A model generated the notes under the pieces. It saw only the letters and a program-made list of their open reading frames with translations, did not search any database and was not told the DNA's origin. From Burkholderiales bacterium (GTDB lineage: Bacteria; Pseudomonadota; Gammaproteobacteria; Burkholderiales; Burkholderiaceae_C), in NCBI GenBank assembly GCA_016185015.1, contig JACPOI010000028.1, positions 86,173 through 150,172 on the forward strand: DNA of 64,000 bases. The letters are read 5' to 3'. The position numbers and the translations under genes are program-made. How positions within the stretch are numbered: the stretch's first letter is position 1; each line of letters opens with the position of its first letter. Positions 9,410 through 19,823 of the stretch are shown piece by piece.

Positions 9410-9471
9410 GGGACTCCCGGAAAAGTTAAGGCAAAAAACGGTGCGCTCCCGCGAGGGAGCACGGTGCGATT

Positions 9472-10281
9472 CTAGGTGCCTCTTCTAACGTCAGGGGCTG
9501 CGTGCGGGTTGACGGCCACGCGGTCGGGCTGCGCGGGATCGAAGAAATCCACGCGGTCGGTGATCAGGCCGTCGAGGCCCAGCGCCAGCAGATCTTGCGC
9601 AGCGCTGGCGTCGTTCACCGTGTAGCACAGGCCGCGCAGGCCGGCTGCGCGCGTGCGCGCCACCAGGGCGGCATCCCACAGCGTGTACTTGCAGACCACG
9701 GCCACGCAGTCCAGTCTGCGCGCGGCGTCCAGCCAGCCCTCCCACAAGTTGTCCAGCAGCAGGGCGCGCGGCAGCGCCGGGGCCGCAGCCTGCGCGCCCG
9801 CCAGGGATTCGGGCTGGAAGGAACTGAGCAAGGGCGGCACCGCTGCTCCTTGCCACAGCTGCGCCGCGGCCTGTGCCACGACCTCGCCGGTCTGGCGCTC
9901 GGTGCCGGGGGTGGGTTTGATTTCGACATTGAGCAGGCTGTCGTGGTCCAGGCAGAAGCGCGCAATAGTCTGCAGGGTCGGGATGGGCTCGCCGGCATAA
10001 GCGGGGGCCAGCCAGCTGCCCGCGTCCAGGCCAGCCAGCTGGGCCCAAGGCAAGGCGCCCGCCGTGCCCTGGCCGTTGCTGGTGCGTTCCAGGGTGGCGT
10101 CGTGCAGCAGGAAGGGCACGCCGTCGGCGCTGAGCTTCACATCGCATTCGAACATGCGCCAGCCGTGGGCGTGCCCGAGCTTGAAGGCGACCAGGGTGTT
10201 CTCGGGGGCCAGCTTGCCGGCGCCGCGGTGGGCGACCCAGCGCGGATAGGGCCAGGGCGGCGAGCCGGGCACCTGGCTCAC
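9472..10281 (-). CDS. ugpQ: Glycerophosphodiester phosphodiesterase UgpQ
   Basis: The enzyme hydrolyses glycerophosphodiesters to glycerol-3-phosphate and an alcohol, in the cytoplasm. The 269-residue protein shows the GDPD family active-site pattern: [12 protein letters not shown] near residues 18-29, then [17 protein letters not shown] with the metal-binding acidic pair and catalytic histidine, then NVEIKP. It overlaps the ugpC stop by four bases and ends the ugpBAECQ operon, so it probably processes diesters imported by the transporter. Confidence 0.95.
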   Translation of the reverse strand: MSQVPGSPPWPYPRWVAHRGAGKLAPENTLVAFKLGHAHGWRMFECDVKLSADGVPFLLHDATLERTSNGQGTAGALPWAQLAGLDAGSWLAPAYAGEPIPTLQTIARFCLDHDSLLNVEIKPTPGTERQTGEVVAQAAAQLWQGAAVPPLLSSFQPESLAGAQAAAPALPRALLLDNLWEGWLDAARRLDCVAVVCKYTLWDAALVARTRAAGLRGLCYTVNDASAAQDLLALGLDGLITDRVDFFDPAQPDRVAVNPHAAPDVRRGT

Positions 10282-11297
10282 AGGCGTTTCCCCGTGGCCT
10301 CGTCGAAACGGTGCAGGCGATCGGGCTGCGGGACGAGGTGCAGGGTGCTGCCGATGGTGGGCACCACGGCCTGGCCTTCGCTGACGCGCACGATGATCTG
10401 CTCGCTGTCCACGCGCGTGTAGAGCAGGCGTTCGGCGCCCAGCATCTCGATGGCCTCGACCTGCACGCTCCAGCCCTGGGCAGCGGGCTGCGGTACCACG
10501 TCGAGATGTTCGGGGCGGATGCCCAGGATGGTGCCGGGTTCCACGTGCGGGGCACTGGTGAGCAGGTTCATGGGCGGCGCGCCGATGAAGCTGGCCACGA
10601 AGGTGGAGGCCGGGCGGTGGTAGACCTCCTCGGGTGTGCCGAACTGTTCCATCCGGCCGGCATTCATGACGATCATGCGCTGCGCCAGCGTCATGGCCTC
10701 GACCTGGTCGTGCGTGACGAAGAGCGAGGTGATACCGAGTTCGCGGTGCAGCTTCTGGATCTCCAGGCGGGTCTGCGCGCGCAGCTTGGCGTCCAGGTTG
10801 GAGAGCGGTTCGTCGAACAGGAAAACCTGGGGCTGGCGCACGATGGCGCGGCCCATGGCCACCCGCTGGCGCTGGCCGCCGGAGAGTTCACGCGGCTTGC
10901 GTTCCAGGAAGGGGCCCAGTTCCAGGATGCGCGCGGCCTTGTCCACGCGCGCACGGATCTCGTCCTTGGGCACCTTGGCGATCTTCAGGCCGTAGGCCAT
11001 GTTGTCGAACACGCTCATGTGTGGGTAGAGCGCGTAGTTCTGGAACACCATGGCGATGTCGCGTTCGGCCGGTTCCAGGTCGTTGACCACACGCGGGCCG
11101 ATGCGGATCTCGCCCCCGCTGATCTCTTCCAGTCCGGCCACCATGCGCAGCAGGGTGGATTTGCCGCAGCCCGAGGGGCCGACGATGACAACGAACTCGC
11201 CATCGGCGACTTCGGCGTTGACACCATGGATGACCTGGTTGGCCTTCGGGCCGTGGCCGTAGCGCTTGATGACGTTGGAGAGGGTCAGGGAAGCCAT
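10278..11297 (-). CDS. ugpC: sn-Glycerol-3-phosphate ABC transporter, ATP-binding protein UgpC
   Basis: This is the ATPase of the Ugp importer (CUT1 family). In 339 residues it has Walker [10 protein letters not shown] (40-48), signature LSGGQRQR (138-145), Walker B VFLFDEP (158-164), and a C-terminal regulatory OB (TOBE) domain that begins near 240. The ATG at 11297 starts the family consensus ([14 protein letters not shown]). The 40 upstream codons in frame are shadow sequence over ugpE. Confidence 0.96.
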   Translation of the reverse strand: MASLTLSNVIKRYGHGPKANQVIHGVNAEVADGEFVVIVGPSGCGKSTLLRMVAGLEEISGGEIRIGPRVVNDLEPAERDIAMVFQNYALYPHMSVFDNMAYGLKIAKVPKDEIRARVDKAARILELGPFLERKPRELSGGQRQRVAMGRAIVRQPQVFLFDEPLSNLDAKLRAQTRLEIQKLHRELGITSLFVTHDQVEAMTLAQRMIVMNAGRMEQFGTPEEVYHRPASTFVASFIGAPPMNLLTSAPHVEPGTILGIRPEHLDVVPQPAAQGWSVQVEAIEMLGAERLLYTRVDSEQIIVRVSEGQAVVPTIGSTLHLVPQPDRLHRFDEATGKRL

Positions 11298-11308
11298 AAA
11301 TCGGTCTC

Positions 11309-12160
11309 TTATTTTTCCGTGTCCACCAGGCCCTTGACGAACCATTTCTGCATGAGCATCACCACCAGGGCCGGGGGGATCATGGCCAGGACGGCGGTGG
11401 CCATGACCACGTTCCATTCGGTCTGCGCGTCGCCAGCGGTGATCATCTGCTTGATGCCGATCACCACCGGGTACATGTTTTCCTGGGTGGTGACGAGTAG
11501 CGGCCAGAGGTACTGGTTCCAGCCGTAGATGAACTGGATGACGAACAGAGCTGCCATGGGCGTGACCGACAGCGGCAGCAGCACGTCCTTGAAGAAACGC
11601 AGCGGTCCGGCACCGTCCACACGCGCGGCTTCGGTCAGTTCCTCGGGCACGGTCAGGAAGAACTGGCGGAACAGGAAGGTTGCGGTGGCCGAGGCGATCA
11701 GCGGAACCGTCAGGCCAGCATAGCTGTTGAGCATGCCGAGGTCGGAGATCACCTGGTAGGTCGGCAGGATGCGCACCTCCACCGGCAGCATCAGGGTGAT
11801 GAAGATCGCCCAGAAGAACAGCTTGCGAAAGGGAAAGCGGAAGTAGACGATGGCAAAGGCCGAAAGCAGGGAGATGGCGATCTTGCCCAGCGCGATCACC
11901 AGGGCCGAGATCAGGCTCACCATCATCATGCGGCCGACGGCGGCGTGGGTGCCACTCCCGCTGCGCTCGCCCATGAGCGCCGCCTGGTAGTTTTGCACCA
12001 TCTGGTCGCCCGGCAGCAGTGGCATGGGCGGATGGGTCACGGTCTCCATGCTGTGGGTGGAGGCGATGACGGTGACGTACACCGGGAAGGCCACCACCAG
12101 CACGCCCAGGAGCAGCACGGCGTGCGAGAGCAGATCCAGCCAGCGTTTGCGTTCGACCAT
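11309..12160 (-). CDS. ugpE: sn-Glycerol-3-phosphate ABC transporter, permease UgpE
   Basis: This is one of the two integral membrane subunits of the Ugp importer: 283 residues with about six transmembrane helices. The EAA loop that contacts UgpC is visible as EAARVDGAG (177-185), followed by FFKDVLLPL. It lies 12 bases after ugpA and 11 bases before ugpC, consistent with one polycistronic mRNA. Confidence 0.95.
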   Translation of the reverse strand: MVERKRWLDLLSHAVLLLGVLVVAFPVYVTVIASTHSMETVTHPPMPLLPGDQMVQNYQAALMGERSGSGTHAAVGRMMMVSLISALVIALGKIAISLLSAFAIVYFRFPFRKLFFWAIFITLMLPVEVRILPTYQVISDLGMLNSYAGLTVPLIASATATFLFRQFFLTVPEELTEAARVDGAGPLRFFKDVLLPLSVTPMAALFVIQFIYGWNQYLWPLLVTTQENMYPVVIGIKQMITAGDAQTEWNVVMATAVLAMIPPALVVMLMQKWFVKGLVDTEK

Positions 12161-12172
12161 GGGACAGGGATC

Positions 12173-13054
12173 TCAGTAGGTTACTTTTTTCTCAACGAAG
12201 CGGAACTGCACCACGGTCAGCCCGATGACGATGGCCATCAGCACCACCGATTGCGCGGCCGAGCTGCCCAGGTCCAGGGCCTTGAAGCCGTCGAAGTAGA
12301 CCTTGTAGACCAGGATGGCGGTGTCCTTGCCCGGGCCACCCTTGGTGGCTGCATCGACGATAGCGAAGGTGTCGAAGAAGGCGTAGACGATGTTGATGAC
12401 CAGCAGGAAGAAGGTGGTGGGCGAGAGCAGGGGCAGCTGGATGCTCCAGAAGCGGCGCCAGGCACCGGCGCCATCGATGGCGGCGGCCTCGATCAGCGAC
12501 TTCGGGATGCTCTGCAGTCCGGCCAGGAAAAACAGCAGGTTGTAGGACAGCTGCTTCCAGACGGCCGCCATGACGATGAGGGTCATGGCGTGCTCGCTGT
12601 TGAGCAGCGGGTTCCAGTCCACCCCGGCGACCTGCAGGGCGTGCGACAGCACGCCGATGCTGGGGGAGAACAGGAAGAGCCAGACCACGCCGGCCACGGC
12701 GGGCGCCACGGCGTAGGGCCAGATCAGCAGGGTGCGGTAGACCATGGCGCCGCGCACCACCCGGTCGGCAAAGACCGCGAGCAGCAGCGACAGGGTCAGG
12801 CCCAGCACGGCCACCAGCGCCGAGAAGACGGCGGTGGTCTTGAACGAGGCGAGGTAGGTCTCGTCGTTCCAGAGGTTGCGGAAATTCTCCAGCCCGACCC
12901 ACTGCACCGAGGTGCCGAAGGCGTCCGACTGCATGAGCGACTGCAGCAGTGCCTGGCCGGCTGGCCAGAAGAAAAACACTGCAATGATCACGCCCTGCGG
13001 CGCCAGCAGCAGCCAGGGCAGCCAGCGCGAGCGGAAGACGACGCGTTTTTCCAT
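12173..13054 (-). CDS. ugpA: sn-Glycerol-3-phosphate ABC transporter, permease UgpA
   Basis: This is the partner permease of UgpE, 293 residues with six predicted membrane helices. Its EAA loop reads EAAAIDGAG (189-197). A 91-base gap with two hairpins separates it from ugpB upstream, so its expression is likely set apart from that of the binding protein. Confidence 0.95.
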   Translation of the reverse strand: MEKRVVFRSRWLPWLLLAPQGVIIAVFFFWPAGQALLQSLMQSDAFGTSVQWVGLENFRNLWNDETYLASFKTTAVFSALVAVLGLTLSLLLAVFADRVVRGAMVYRTLLIWPYAVAPAVAGVVWLFLFSPSIGVLSHALQVAGVDWNPLLNSEHAMTLIVMAAVWKQLSYNLLFFLAGLQSIPKSLIEAAAIDGAGAWRRFWSIQLPLLSPTTFFLLVINIVYAFFDTFAIVDAATKGGPGKDTAILVYKVYFDGFKALDLGSSAAQSVVLMAIVIGLTVVQFRFVEKKVTY

Positions 13055-13077
13055 GGTCCTGCTTTATATCGCGGTGG

Positions 13078-13100
13078 CCCTCCCCGCCGGGCAGGGAGGG
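13078..13100 (-). promoter_or_regulatory. Intercistronic hairpin 2 between ugpB and ugpA
   Basis: A 7-bp stem (CCCTCCC with GGGAGGG) closes a 9-base loop in the ugpB-ugpA spacer. There is no T tract, so it is probably an mRNA stability or attenuation element and not a full terminator. Confidence 0.5.
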
Positions 13101-13130
13101 TTGGGGAGGGGTGCCGTCATGACAGCCGGG

Positions 13131-13160
13131 GCTAATAAAAGTCCGTCAGGACTTATTAGC
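13131..13160 (-). promoter_or_regulatory. Hairpin with the ugpB stop codon in its loop
   Basis: The arms GCTAATAA..AGTCC (13131-13144) and GGACTTATTAGC (13149-13160) form a 12-bp stem with a 2-base bulge. The loop is 13145-13148 and holds the ugpB TGA. One arm is coding (Ala-Asn-Lys-Ser), the other untranslated. Placed after a periplasmic binding-protein gene, it may protect the upstream mRNA from 3' exonucleases. Confidence 0.6.
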
Positions 13161-14456
13161 TTTCTCGAAGCGTTCCAGCAGGTCGTTGCCGCGCTTGACC
13201 ACGGCGTCGAGGGCTTCCTTGGCAGTTTTCTTGCCGGCCCAGACCTGTTCGAGTTCCTCGTCTTCCACGGCGCGGATCTGTACGTAGTTGCCCAGGCGGA
13301 TACCGCGCGACTTGTCAGTGGTCTTGCGGATCATCTGGTTGACGGCCGTGTCGGTGCCTGGATTCTGCTTGTAGAAGCCGGATTGCTCGGTCAGCTTGTA
13401 CGCCGCCGTGGTGATGGGCAGGTAGCCGGTGCGCTTGTGGCTGGCCGACTGCACTTCGGCGTTGGAGAGGAAGTTCAGGAAGGTGGCCACGCCCTTGTAC
13501 TCGGCGGGCTTCTTGCCGGACATGACCCAGAGGCTGGCGCCGCCGATCACGGTGTTCTGCGGGGCGCCGGCCACGTCCGGGTAGTAGGGCAGGGTGGCCA
13601 GGGCGTAGGCGAACTTGGCGTTCTTGGCCACGTTGCCGTAGAAGCCCGATGAGGTGGTGATCATGGCGCATTCGCCGGAGACGAAGCTGGCCTCGGGCAC
13701 GTTGCCACGGCCCTTGTAGACGAACAGGCCCTGCTTGGCCATATTGCCCAGGTTCTCGATGTGGCGCACGTGCAGCGGCGAGTTGGCGACCATCCGTGCA
13801 TCCATGCCGCCCAGGCCGTTGCGCTTGGTGGCCAGTTCCACGTTGTGCCAGGTGGAAAAGCTCTCCAGCTGGGTCCATCCCTGCCAGGCGGTGGTGAAGG
13901 GGCATTTATGACCGGAGGCCTTGAGCTTGGCGGCGGCCAATGCCACCTCGGGCCAGGTGGTCGGCGGCTTGTCGGCGTCCAGGCCGGCCGCCTTGAAGGC
14001 ATCCTTGTTGACATAGAACACCGTGGTCGAGCTGTTGAAGGGGAAGCTCAGCATCTGGCCATTGGGGGCGGTGTAGTAGCCGGCCACGGCGGGAATGTAG
14101 ACGGCGGGATCGAACTTGTAGCCGGCATCCTGCATGACCTGGCCCACCGGTACGACGGCGCCCTTGCTGGCCATCATGGTGGCGGTGCCCACTTCAAAGA
14201 CCTGCAGGATGTGCGGGGCATTGCCGGCACGGAAGGCGGCGATGGCCGCCGTCATGGATTCGTCATAACTGCCCTTGAAGACCGGCGTGATCTTGTAGTC
14301 CTTCTGGCGGTTGTTGAAGTCCTTGGCCAGGTCGTTGACCCATTCGTTGTTGACGGCCGTCATCGAGTGCCACCACTGGATTTCGGTCTGGGCCTGGACG
14401 GGGGCGAGCAGCAGGGCCGACAGGGCGGCGACGCTCAGTTTCACGGTAAGTTTCAT
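13146..14456 (-). CDS. ugpB: sn-Glycerol-3-phosphate-binding periplasmic protein UgpB
   Basis: This is the periplasmic receptor that delivers glycerol-3-phosphate or glycerophosphodiesters to UgpAEC2. The 436-residue protein has a Sec signal peptide (MKLTVKLSVAALSALLLAP, cleavage after Gln-Ala near residue 22) and the mature start TEIQWWHSM, typical of UgpB. The length matches E. coli UgpB (438). It is the first gene of the operon. Its 3' end forms a hairpin enclosing the stop codon, and an inverted repeat lies about 45 bases upstream of the start. Confidence 0.95.
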   Translation of the reverse strand: MKLTVKLSVAALSALLLAPVQAQTEIQWWHSMTAVNNEWVNDLAKDFNNRQKDYKITPVFKGSYDESMTAAIAAFRAGNAPHILQVFEVGTATMMASKGAVVPVGQVMQDAGYKFDPAVYIPAVAGYYTAPNGQMLSFPFNSSTTVFYVNKDAFKAAGLDADKPPTTWPEVALAAAKLKASGHKCPFTTAWQGWTQLESFSTWHNVELATKRNGLGGMDARMVANSPLHVRHIENLGNMAKQGLFVYKGRGNVPEASFVSGECAMITTSSGFYGNVAKNAKFAYALATLPYYPDVAGAPQNTVIGGASLWVMSGKKPAEYKGVATFLNFLSNAEVQSASHKRTGYLPITTAAYKLTEQSGFYKQNPGTDTAVNQMIRKTTDKSRGIRLGNYVQIRAVEDEELEQVWAGKKTAKEALDAVVKRGNDLLERFEKANKS

Positions 14457-14496
14457 GCGGGGCTCCTTATGGACAAGCTCGCCAGCCTAGGCCGGA

Positions 14497-14513
14497 AATG
14501 TGACAAACACATT
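14497..14513. promoter_or_regulatory. Inverted repeat upstream of ugpB, candidate operator
   Basis: AATGTG-N5-CACATT is a perfect 6+6 palindrome in the 202-base region between ugpB and the divergent dehydrogenase gene. The spacing differs from a CRP site (TGTGA-N6-TCACA). In E. coli ugp is controlled by PhoB and CRP; no clear Pho box was found here. Confidence 0.35.
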
Positions 14514-14658
14514 AAGCCTCGGTTACGGTCATCTCAGGATGCGGGGTTTCCATGATGCGGGCAGGGCTCCAATGCGCTTGTCCGTGGGGCTATGTTGCAC
14601 TGCGGTAACATCTCGCCTCAGCCGGTGGCTCCGTTCTGGCTGAAATTCCGGATCTCCC

Positions 14659-17600
14659 ATGAACGCACCGACTCCGCTAGATCAATTCGTGGATGCAGCC
14701 GGCCCTGCGCCGCACGGCCACGAGCGCATCCGCGAAATTCCCTACAACTACACCTCCTTCTCCGACCGCGAGATCGTCATCCGCCTGTTGGGGCCCCGTG
14801 CCTGGGAGGTGCTCAACCAGCTGCGCGAGGAGCGCCGCACCGGCCGCTCGGCCCGCATGCTCTACGAGGTGCTGGGTGACATCTGGGTGGTGCAGCGCAA
14901 CCCCTATCTGCAGGACGACCTGCTGGACAACCCCAAGCGCCGGGTGCTGCTGGTCGAGGCCCTGCACCACCGCCTGGGCGAAGTGCAGAAGCGCCGCACG
15001 CCGCAGGCCGACCCGCAGCGCGATGCGCTGGTGGGCGAGTTGCTGGAGGCTGCCAGCCGTGCCGTCGAGGCCTTTGATGCCTCTTTCCAGAAGATTGCCG
15101 CCCTGCGCCGCAAGGCCCAGCGCGCGCTCAGCCGACTGACCGCCAAGGACAACGTCAAGTTCGACGGCCTGTCGCGCGTCTCGCACGTGACCGACGCCAC
15201 CGACTGGCGCGTCGAGTATCCCTTTGTGGTGCTCACTCCGGACACCGAGGCCGAGATGGCGCGCCTGGTCAAGGGCTGCATCGAACTGGGCCTGACCATC
15301 ATCCCGCGCGGCGGCGGCACCGGTTACACCGGCGGCGCCGTGCCGCTGTCGTGGAAGAGCGCGGTGATCAACACTGAGAAGCTCGAGGCCATGACCGAAG
15401 TCGAGATGCTGCAGCTGCCCGGCCTGGACAAGGCTGTGCCCACCATCTGGACCGAGGCCGGCGTGGTCACCCAACGGGTGGCCGATGCGGCCGAGCGAGC
15501 CGGTTTTGTGTTTGCCGTGGACCCGACCTCGGCCGAGGCTTCCTGCGTGGGCGGCAACATCGCCATGAATGCCGGCGGCAAGAAAGCCGTGCTCTGGGGT
15601 ACGGCGCTGGACAACCTGGCCAGCTGGCGCATGGTCACGCCCGACGCGGGCTGGCTGGAAGTCACGCGCCTGAACCACAACCTGGGCAAGATCCACGACG
15701 CCGACGTCGCCAGCTTCGAACTCAAGTACTTCGAGGCCGACGGCAAGAAGCTGGTGAATACCGAACGCCTGGACATCCCGGGCCCGAGTTTCCGCAAGGA
15801 AGGCCTGGGCAAGGACGTGACGGACAAGTTCCTCTCCGGCCTGCCTGGCGTGCAGAAGGAGGGCTGCGACGGTCTGATCACCAGCGCGCGCTGGGTGGTG
15901 CACCGCATGCCGGCGCACACCCGCACGGTCTGCCTGGAATTCTTCGGCCATGCGCGCGACGCGGTGCCCAGCATCGTCGAGATCAAGGACTTCATGTTTG
16001 CCGAGCAGAAGCGCAGCGGCGTGCTGTTGGCCGGCCTGGAGCATCTGGACGACCGTTACCTGAAGGCGGTGGGCTACGCCACCAAGAGCAAACGCGGCGG
16101 CCTGCCCAAGATGGTGCTGATCGGCGACATCGTGGGCGACGACACCGACGCCGTGGCGCGCGCCACCAGCGAGGTGGTGCGCATCGCCAACTCGCGCAGC
16201 GGCGAAGGCTTCATCGCCATCAGCGCCGAGGCGCGCAAGAAATTCTGGCTGGACCGCAAGCGCACCGCGGCGATCAGCAAGCACACGAACGCCTTCAAGA
16301 TCAATGAAGACGTGGTGATCCCGCTGCCGCGCATGGCCGAGTACACCGACGGCATCGAGCGCATCAACATCGAGCTCTCGCTGCGCAACAAGATCAAGCT
16401 GGCCGACGAACTGGAGCTTTTCTTCGGCGAGGGCAGCCTCACCCATCTGCTCACGATCGGCAAGTCCGATGATGCGAACGAGGCGCCGTCCGCCGAACTG
16501 ATGGAAGAGCGTGTGGTGCAGGCCCGCGAGCTGGTGCGTACGGTGCGCGCCCAGTGGCAGGACTGGCTGGACCGGGTGGACGAATTGTTCCCCCAGCTGC
16601 AGGACCATTCCCTGCGCGCCAGCTGGAAGACCCAGATCCGCGCGCCGCTGGAGGACATCTTCACGGGCCGTGCTTTCGAGCCCATGCTGGCCGAATGCAA
16701 TGCCATCCAGCAGCGCGTGCTCAAGGGCCGGGTCTGGGTGGCCCTGCACATGCACGCCGGCGACGGCAATGTGCACACCAACATTCCCGTCAACAGCGAT
16801 GACTACGAGATGCTGCAGGCCGCGCACGGCGCGGTCAAGCGCATCATGGCGCTGGCGCGTTCGCTCGACGGCGTGATCTCGGGCGAACACGGCATCGGCA
16901 TCACCAAGCTGGAGTTCCTGAGTGACGCCGAACTCCAGCCTTTTGCCGACTACAAGCAGCGCATCGACCCCGAGGGTCGCTTCAACCGCGGCAAGCTGCT
17001 GCGCGAGAGCGCCCATCCGGCCGACCTGACCAACGCCTACACGCCCAGCTTCGGCCTCATGGGCCACGAGTCGCTGATCATGCAGCAGAGCGACATCGGC
17101 GCCATTGCCGACAGCGTCAAGGACTGCCTGCGCTGCGGCAAGTGCAAACCCGTGTGCTCGACCCATGTGCCGCGCGCCAACCTGCTCTACAGCCCACGCA
17201 ACAAGATCCTGGCGACCTCGCTGCTGGTCGAGGCCTTCCTCTACGAGGAACAGACCCGCCGTGGCGTGAGCATCAAGCATTGGCAGGAGTTCGAGGACGT
17301 GGCCGACCACTGCACGGTATGCCACAAGTGCCTCTCGCCCTGCCCGGTGAAGATCGACTTCGGCGACGTGTCGATGAACATGCGCAACCTGCTGCGCAAG
17401 ATGGGGCAGAAGACCTGGCGCCCGGGCAATGCGGCGGCCATGTTCTTCCTCAATGCGACCAACCCCGAGACCATCAAGCTGATGCGTACGGCCATGGTCG
17501 GCGTGGGCTTCAAGGCCCAGCGTCTGGCCAACCAGCTGCTGCGTGTGGTGGCGAAGAAGCAGACCGCCCGGCCGCCGGCCACGGTGGGCCCCGCGCCCAT

Positions 17601-18552
17601 CAAGGAACAGATCATCCACTTCATCAACAAGAAGATGCCCGGTGGCCTGCCCAAGAAGACGGCGCGTGCCCTGCTGGATATCGAGGACGCCGACTACGTT
17701 CCGATCATCCGCGATCCCCAGGCCACCACGGCCGAGACCGAGGCGGTGTTCTATTTCCCGGGCTGCGGCTCGGAGCGCCTGTTCAGTCAGGTCGGCCTGG
17801 CCACCCAGGCCATGCTCTGGCACGCGGGCGTGCAGACCGTGCTGCCGCCGGGTTATCTGTGCTGCGGCTACCCGCAGCGCGGCAGCGGCCAGTTCGACAA
17901 GGCCGAGAAGATGATCACCGACAACCGGGTGCTCTTCCACCGCGTGGCCAACACGCTGAACTACCTGGACATCAAGACCGTGGTGGTGAGCTGCGGCACC
18001 TGCTACGACCAGCTGCAGGGCTACAAGTTCGAGGAGATCTTCCCGGGCTGCCGCATCATCGACATCCACGAGTTCCTGCTGGAAAAGGGTATCAAGCTCA
18101 GCGGCGCCCAGGGCGGCTACCTGTACCACGAGCCCTGCCACAACCCGATGAAGCTGGGCGACTCGATGAAGACGGTGCGCACGCTGCTGGCCGGGGACTC
18201 GAAGGACAACGTGCTCAAGAGCGACCGCTGCTGCGGCGAATCCGGCACCCTGGGTGTGACCCGGCCCGATGTCTCCACCCAGGTGCGCTTCCGCAAGGAA
18301 GAGGAGATCCGCAAGGGTGAAACTGAGCTGCGCGAGGCCGGCCTGGTGGGGGCGAAGGACAACGTCAAGATCCTGACCAGTTGCCCGAGCTGCCTGCAGG
18401 GCCTGACCCGCTACGGCAACGACCTGCAGAACGGCCTGCTGGAGGCCGACTACATCGTGGTCGAGATGGCGCGCCAGATCCTGGGCGAGGACTGGCTGCC
18501 CGCTTACGTGGCCTCGGCCAACGCTGGCGGCATTGAACGCGTGCTGGTATGA
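14659..18552 (+). CDS. Large FAD-linked dehydrogenase / Fe-S oxidoreductase fusion (DUF3683 type)
   Basis: This 1297-residue protein fuses parts that are separate subunits in glycolate oxidase (GlcD and GlcF). From N to C: about 170 residues of DUF3683-like sequence; an FAD-binding domain of the vanillyl-alcohol oxidase type with [11 protein letters not shown] at 216-226; an FAD-oxidase C-terminal domain ([12 protein letters not shown]); two 4Fe-4S motifs, C-x2-C-x2-C-x3-C near 823 and C-x2-C-x2-C-x3-C near 885; and two cysteine-rich CCG domains (CCGYPQRG near 1068, CCGESGTLG near 1191) as in GlcF or heterodisulfide reductase. It probably oxidises a D-2-hydroxyacid such as D-lactate or D-2-hydroxyglutarate and passes electrons to quinone; the substrate cannot be read from sequence. 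Confidence 0.88.
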   Translation: MNAPTPLDQFVDAAGPAPHGHERIREIPYNYTSFSDREIVIRLLGPRAWEVLNQLREERRTGRSARMLYEVLGDIWVVQRNPYLQDDLLDNPKRRVLLVEALHHRLGEVQKRRTPQADPQRDALVGELLEAASRAVEAFDASFQKIAALRRKAQRALSRLTAKDNVKFDGLSRVSHVTDATDWRVEYPFVVLTPDTEAEMARLVKGCIELGLTIIPRGGGTGYTGGAVPLSWKSAVINTEKLEAMTEVEMLQLPGLDKAVPTIWTEAGVVTQRVADAAERAGFVFAVDPTSAEASCVGGNIAMNAGGKKAVLWGTALDNLASWRMVTPDAGWLEVTRLNHNLGKIHDADVASFELKYFEADGKKLVNTERLDIPGPSFRKEGLGKDVTDKFLSGLPGVQKEGCDGLITSARWVVHRMPAHTRTVCLEFFGHARDAVPSIVEIKDFMFAEQKRSGVLLAGLEHLDDRYLKAVGYATKSKRGGLPKMVLIGDIVGDDTDAVARATSEVVRIANSRSGEGFIAISAEARKKFWLDRKRTAAISKHTNAFKINEDVVIPLPRMAEYTDGIERINIELSLRNKIKLADELELFFGEGSLTHLLTIGKSDDANEAPSAELMEERVVQARELVRTVRAQWQDWLDRVDELFPQLQDHSLRASWKTQIRAPLEDIFTGRAFEPMLAECNAIQQRVLKGRVWVALHMHAGDGNVHTNIPVNSDDYEMLQAAHGAVKRIMALARSLDGVISGEHGIGITKLEFLSDAELQPFADYKQRIDPEGRFNRGKLLRESAHPADLTNAYTPSFGLMGHESLIMQQSDIGAIADSVKDCLRCGKCKPVCSTHVPRANLLYSPRNKILATSLLVEAFLYEEQTRRGVSIKHWQEFEDVADHCTVCHKCLSPCPVKIDFGDVSMNMRNLLRKMGQKTWRPGNAAAMFFLNATNPETIKLMRTAMVGVGFKAQRLANQLLRVVAKKQTARPPATVGPAPIKEQIIHFINKKMPGGLPKKTARALLDIEDADYVPIIRDPQATTAETEAVFYFPGCGSERLFSQVGLATQAMLWHAGVQTVLPPGYLCCGYPQRGSGQFDKAEKMITDNRVLFHRVANTLNYLDIKTVVVSCGTCYDQLQGYKFEEIFPGCRIIDIHEFLLEKGIKLSGAQGGYLYHEPCHNPMKLGDSMKTVRTLLAGDSKDNVLKSDRCCGESGTLGVTRPDVSTQVRFRKEEEIRKGETELREAGLVGAKDNVKILTSCPSCLQGLTRYGNDLQNGLLEADYIVVEMARQILGEDWLPAYVASANAGGIERVLV

Positions 18553-18557
18553 CCCTG

Positions 18558-18576
18558 CTGGCGGCTGTGCCGCCAG
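18558..18576 (+). terminator. Hairpin directly after the dehydrogenase gene
   Basis: A perfect 8-bp stem (CTGGCGGC with GCCGCCAG) with a 3-base loop begins 5 bases after the stop codon. It lacks a T tract, so it may only pause or stabilise the 3' end. Confidence 0.45.
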
Positions 18577-18615
18577 TCTGGGGATAATCCGCTGATAACA
18601 GACGAGGTGAGTTCC

Positions 18616-19029
18616 ATGGCAGGTTTGCAAACCGGCGCGCCGACGCCGCAGGATCTGACGGTGCATAGCAAGTCGCGGGTGCTGGAAATAGCCTTCTCCG
18701 ACGGCAAGACCTTCCGCATCCCCTTCGAGCTGATGCGCGTGTACTCGCCCTCGGCCGAGGTGCAGGGTCACGGCCCGGGCCAGGAGGTGCTGCAGACCGG
18801 CAAACGCGAAGTGGAACTGGCGGGGCTGGAGCCGGTGGGCAACTACGCTGTGCAGCCCGCGTTCTCGGACGGCCACGACAGCGGCATCTTTTCCTGGGAT
18901 TACCTCTATTTCCTGGGCTCGCAGCAGGACCAGCTCTGGGCCGACTATGAAGCCCGCCTGAAAGCCGCCGGCGTGGACCGCGACGCGCCCATGCCCGAGA
19001 AAGCCGGCCACGCCTGCGGCAGCCACTGA
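18616..19029 (+). CDS. DUF971 family protein
   Basis: This 137-residue protein matches the DUF971 fold, also called the gamma-butyrobetaine hydroxylase-like N-terminal domain. The matching features are the L-x-I-x-F-x-DG start ([29 protein letters not shown]) and the ending ([22 protein letters not shown]). Members often occur as stand-alone small proteins near ubiE in Burkholderiales, with a proposed iron- or Fe-S-related role that is not proven. A GTG nine bases upstream is an alternative start. The stop lies two bases before ubiE, so the two are co-translated. Confidence 0.85.
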   Translation: MAGLQTGAPTPQDLTVHSKSRVLEIAFSDGKTFRIPFELMRVYSPSAEVQGHGPGQEVLQTGKREVELAGLEPVGNYAVQPAFSDGHDSGIFSWDYLYFLGSQQDQLWADYEARLKAAGVDRDAPMPEKAGHACGSH

Positions 19030-19031
19030 CC

Positions 19032-19763
19032 ATGAGCAGCACCCATTTCGGATTCGAGACGGTCGACGAGGCCGAAAAGGCCCGCCGCGTGCGCGGCGTG
19101 TTCGATTCGGTGGCGTCGAAATACGACGTCATGAACGACCTCATGTCCGCCGGCCTGCACCGCGTCTGGAAGGCCTACACCGTCACGGTGGCCAACCTCA
19201 AGGAAGGCGACCGCGCGCTGGACATTGCCGGCGGTACCGGTGACCTGGCCCTGGCTTTTGCCAGGAAGGTCGGCAAGACGGGCCAGGTGGTGCACACCGA
19301 CATCAACGAAGCCATGCTGCGCGTGGGGCGTGATCGCCTGATCGACGCTGGCGTGGTGTTGCCCACCGTGGTCTGCGACGCCGAGAAACTGCCCTTCCCG
19401 GACCGCCACTTCGACCTGGTCACCGTGGCCTTCGGCCTGCGCAACATGACGCACAAGGACGTGGCCCTGGCCGAGATGTGCCGTGTGCTCAAGCCCGGCG
19501 GCAAGCTGCTGGTGCTCGAATTCTCGAAAGTGGCGCCGCCCCTGGCCAAGGCCTACGACTGGTATTCCTTCAAGATCCTGCCCCAGCTGGGCAAGCTGGT
19601 GGCCGGCGACGCCGACAGCTACCGCTATCTGGCGGAGTCCATCCGCATGCATCCGGGCCAGGAAGAACTCAAGGCCATGATGAAAAAAGCCGGATTCGGG
19701 CATGTGGATTTTCACAACATGAGCGGCGGTGTGGTGGCACTTCATGTTGGAATCAAGTGCTGA
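19032..19763 (+). CDS. ubiE: Ubiquinone/menaquinone C-methyltransferase UbiE
   Basis: This SAM-dependent enzyme methylates the quinone ring in ubiquinone (and menaquinone) synthesis. The 243-residue protein shows the family start ([20 protein letters not shown]), the SAM loop [10 protein letters not shown] (64-73) and [11 protein letters not shown]. It begins two bases after the DUF971 gene and leads towards ubiJ and ubiB, forming a quinone cluster interrupted by a Tim44-like gene. Confidence 0.97.
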   Translation: MSSTHFGFETVDEAEKARRVRGVFDSVASKYDVMNDLMSAGLHRVWKAYTVTVANLKEGDRALDIAGGTGDLALAFARKVGKTGQVVHTDINEAMLRVGRDRLIDAGVVLPTVVCDAEKLPFPDRHFDLVTVAFGLRNMTHKDVALAEMCRVLKPGGKLLVLEFSKVAPPLAKAYDWYSFKILPQLGKLVAGDADSYRYLAESIRMHPGQEELKAMMKKAGFGHVDFHNMSGGVVALHVGIKC

Positions 19764-19778
19764 CGTACCGGATTTGAG

Positions 19779-19808
19779 TTAAGTTCGGCATACGCGGGTA
19801 CGTATAGT
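19779..19808 (+). promoter_or_regulatory. Candidate promoter of the Tim44-like gene
   Basis: TTAAGT (19779-19784) and TATAGT (19803-19808) are separated by 18 bases, 16 bases before the ATG at 19824. A 7-bp inverted repeat (ACGTACC / GGTACGT) brackets the region. Confidence 0.4.
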
Positions 19809-19823
19809 ATTTTTGGAGCAAGC

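Noticed and set aside
14495..14515. CRP site upstream of ugpB
   Set aside because: The half sites TGTG and CACA are separated by five bases, not the eight between these tetramers in a CRP site.
14677..19026. A 1449-codon open frame on the minus strand opposite the dehydrogenase gene
   Set aside because: It mirrors the codon bias of the plus-strand gene, crosses several gene boundaries (dehydrogenase and DUF971) and has no family motif or ribosome binding site. It is an antisense shadow.
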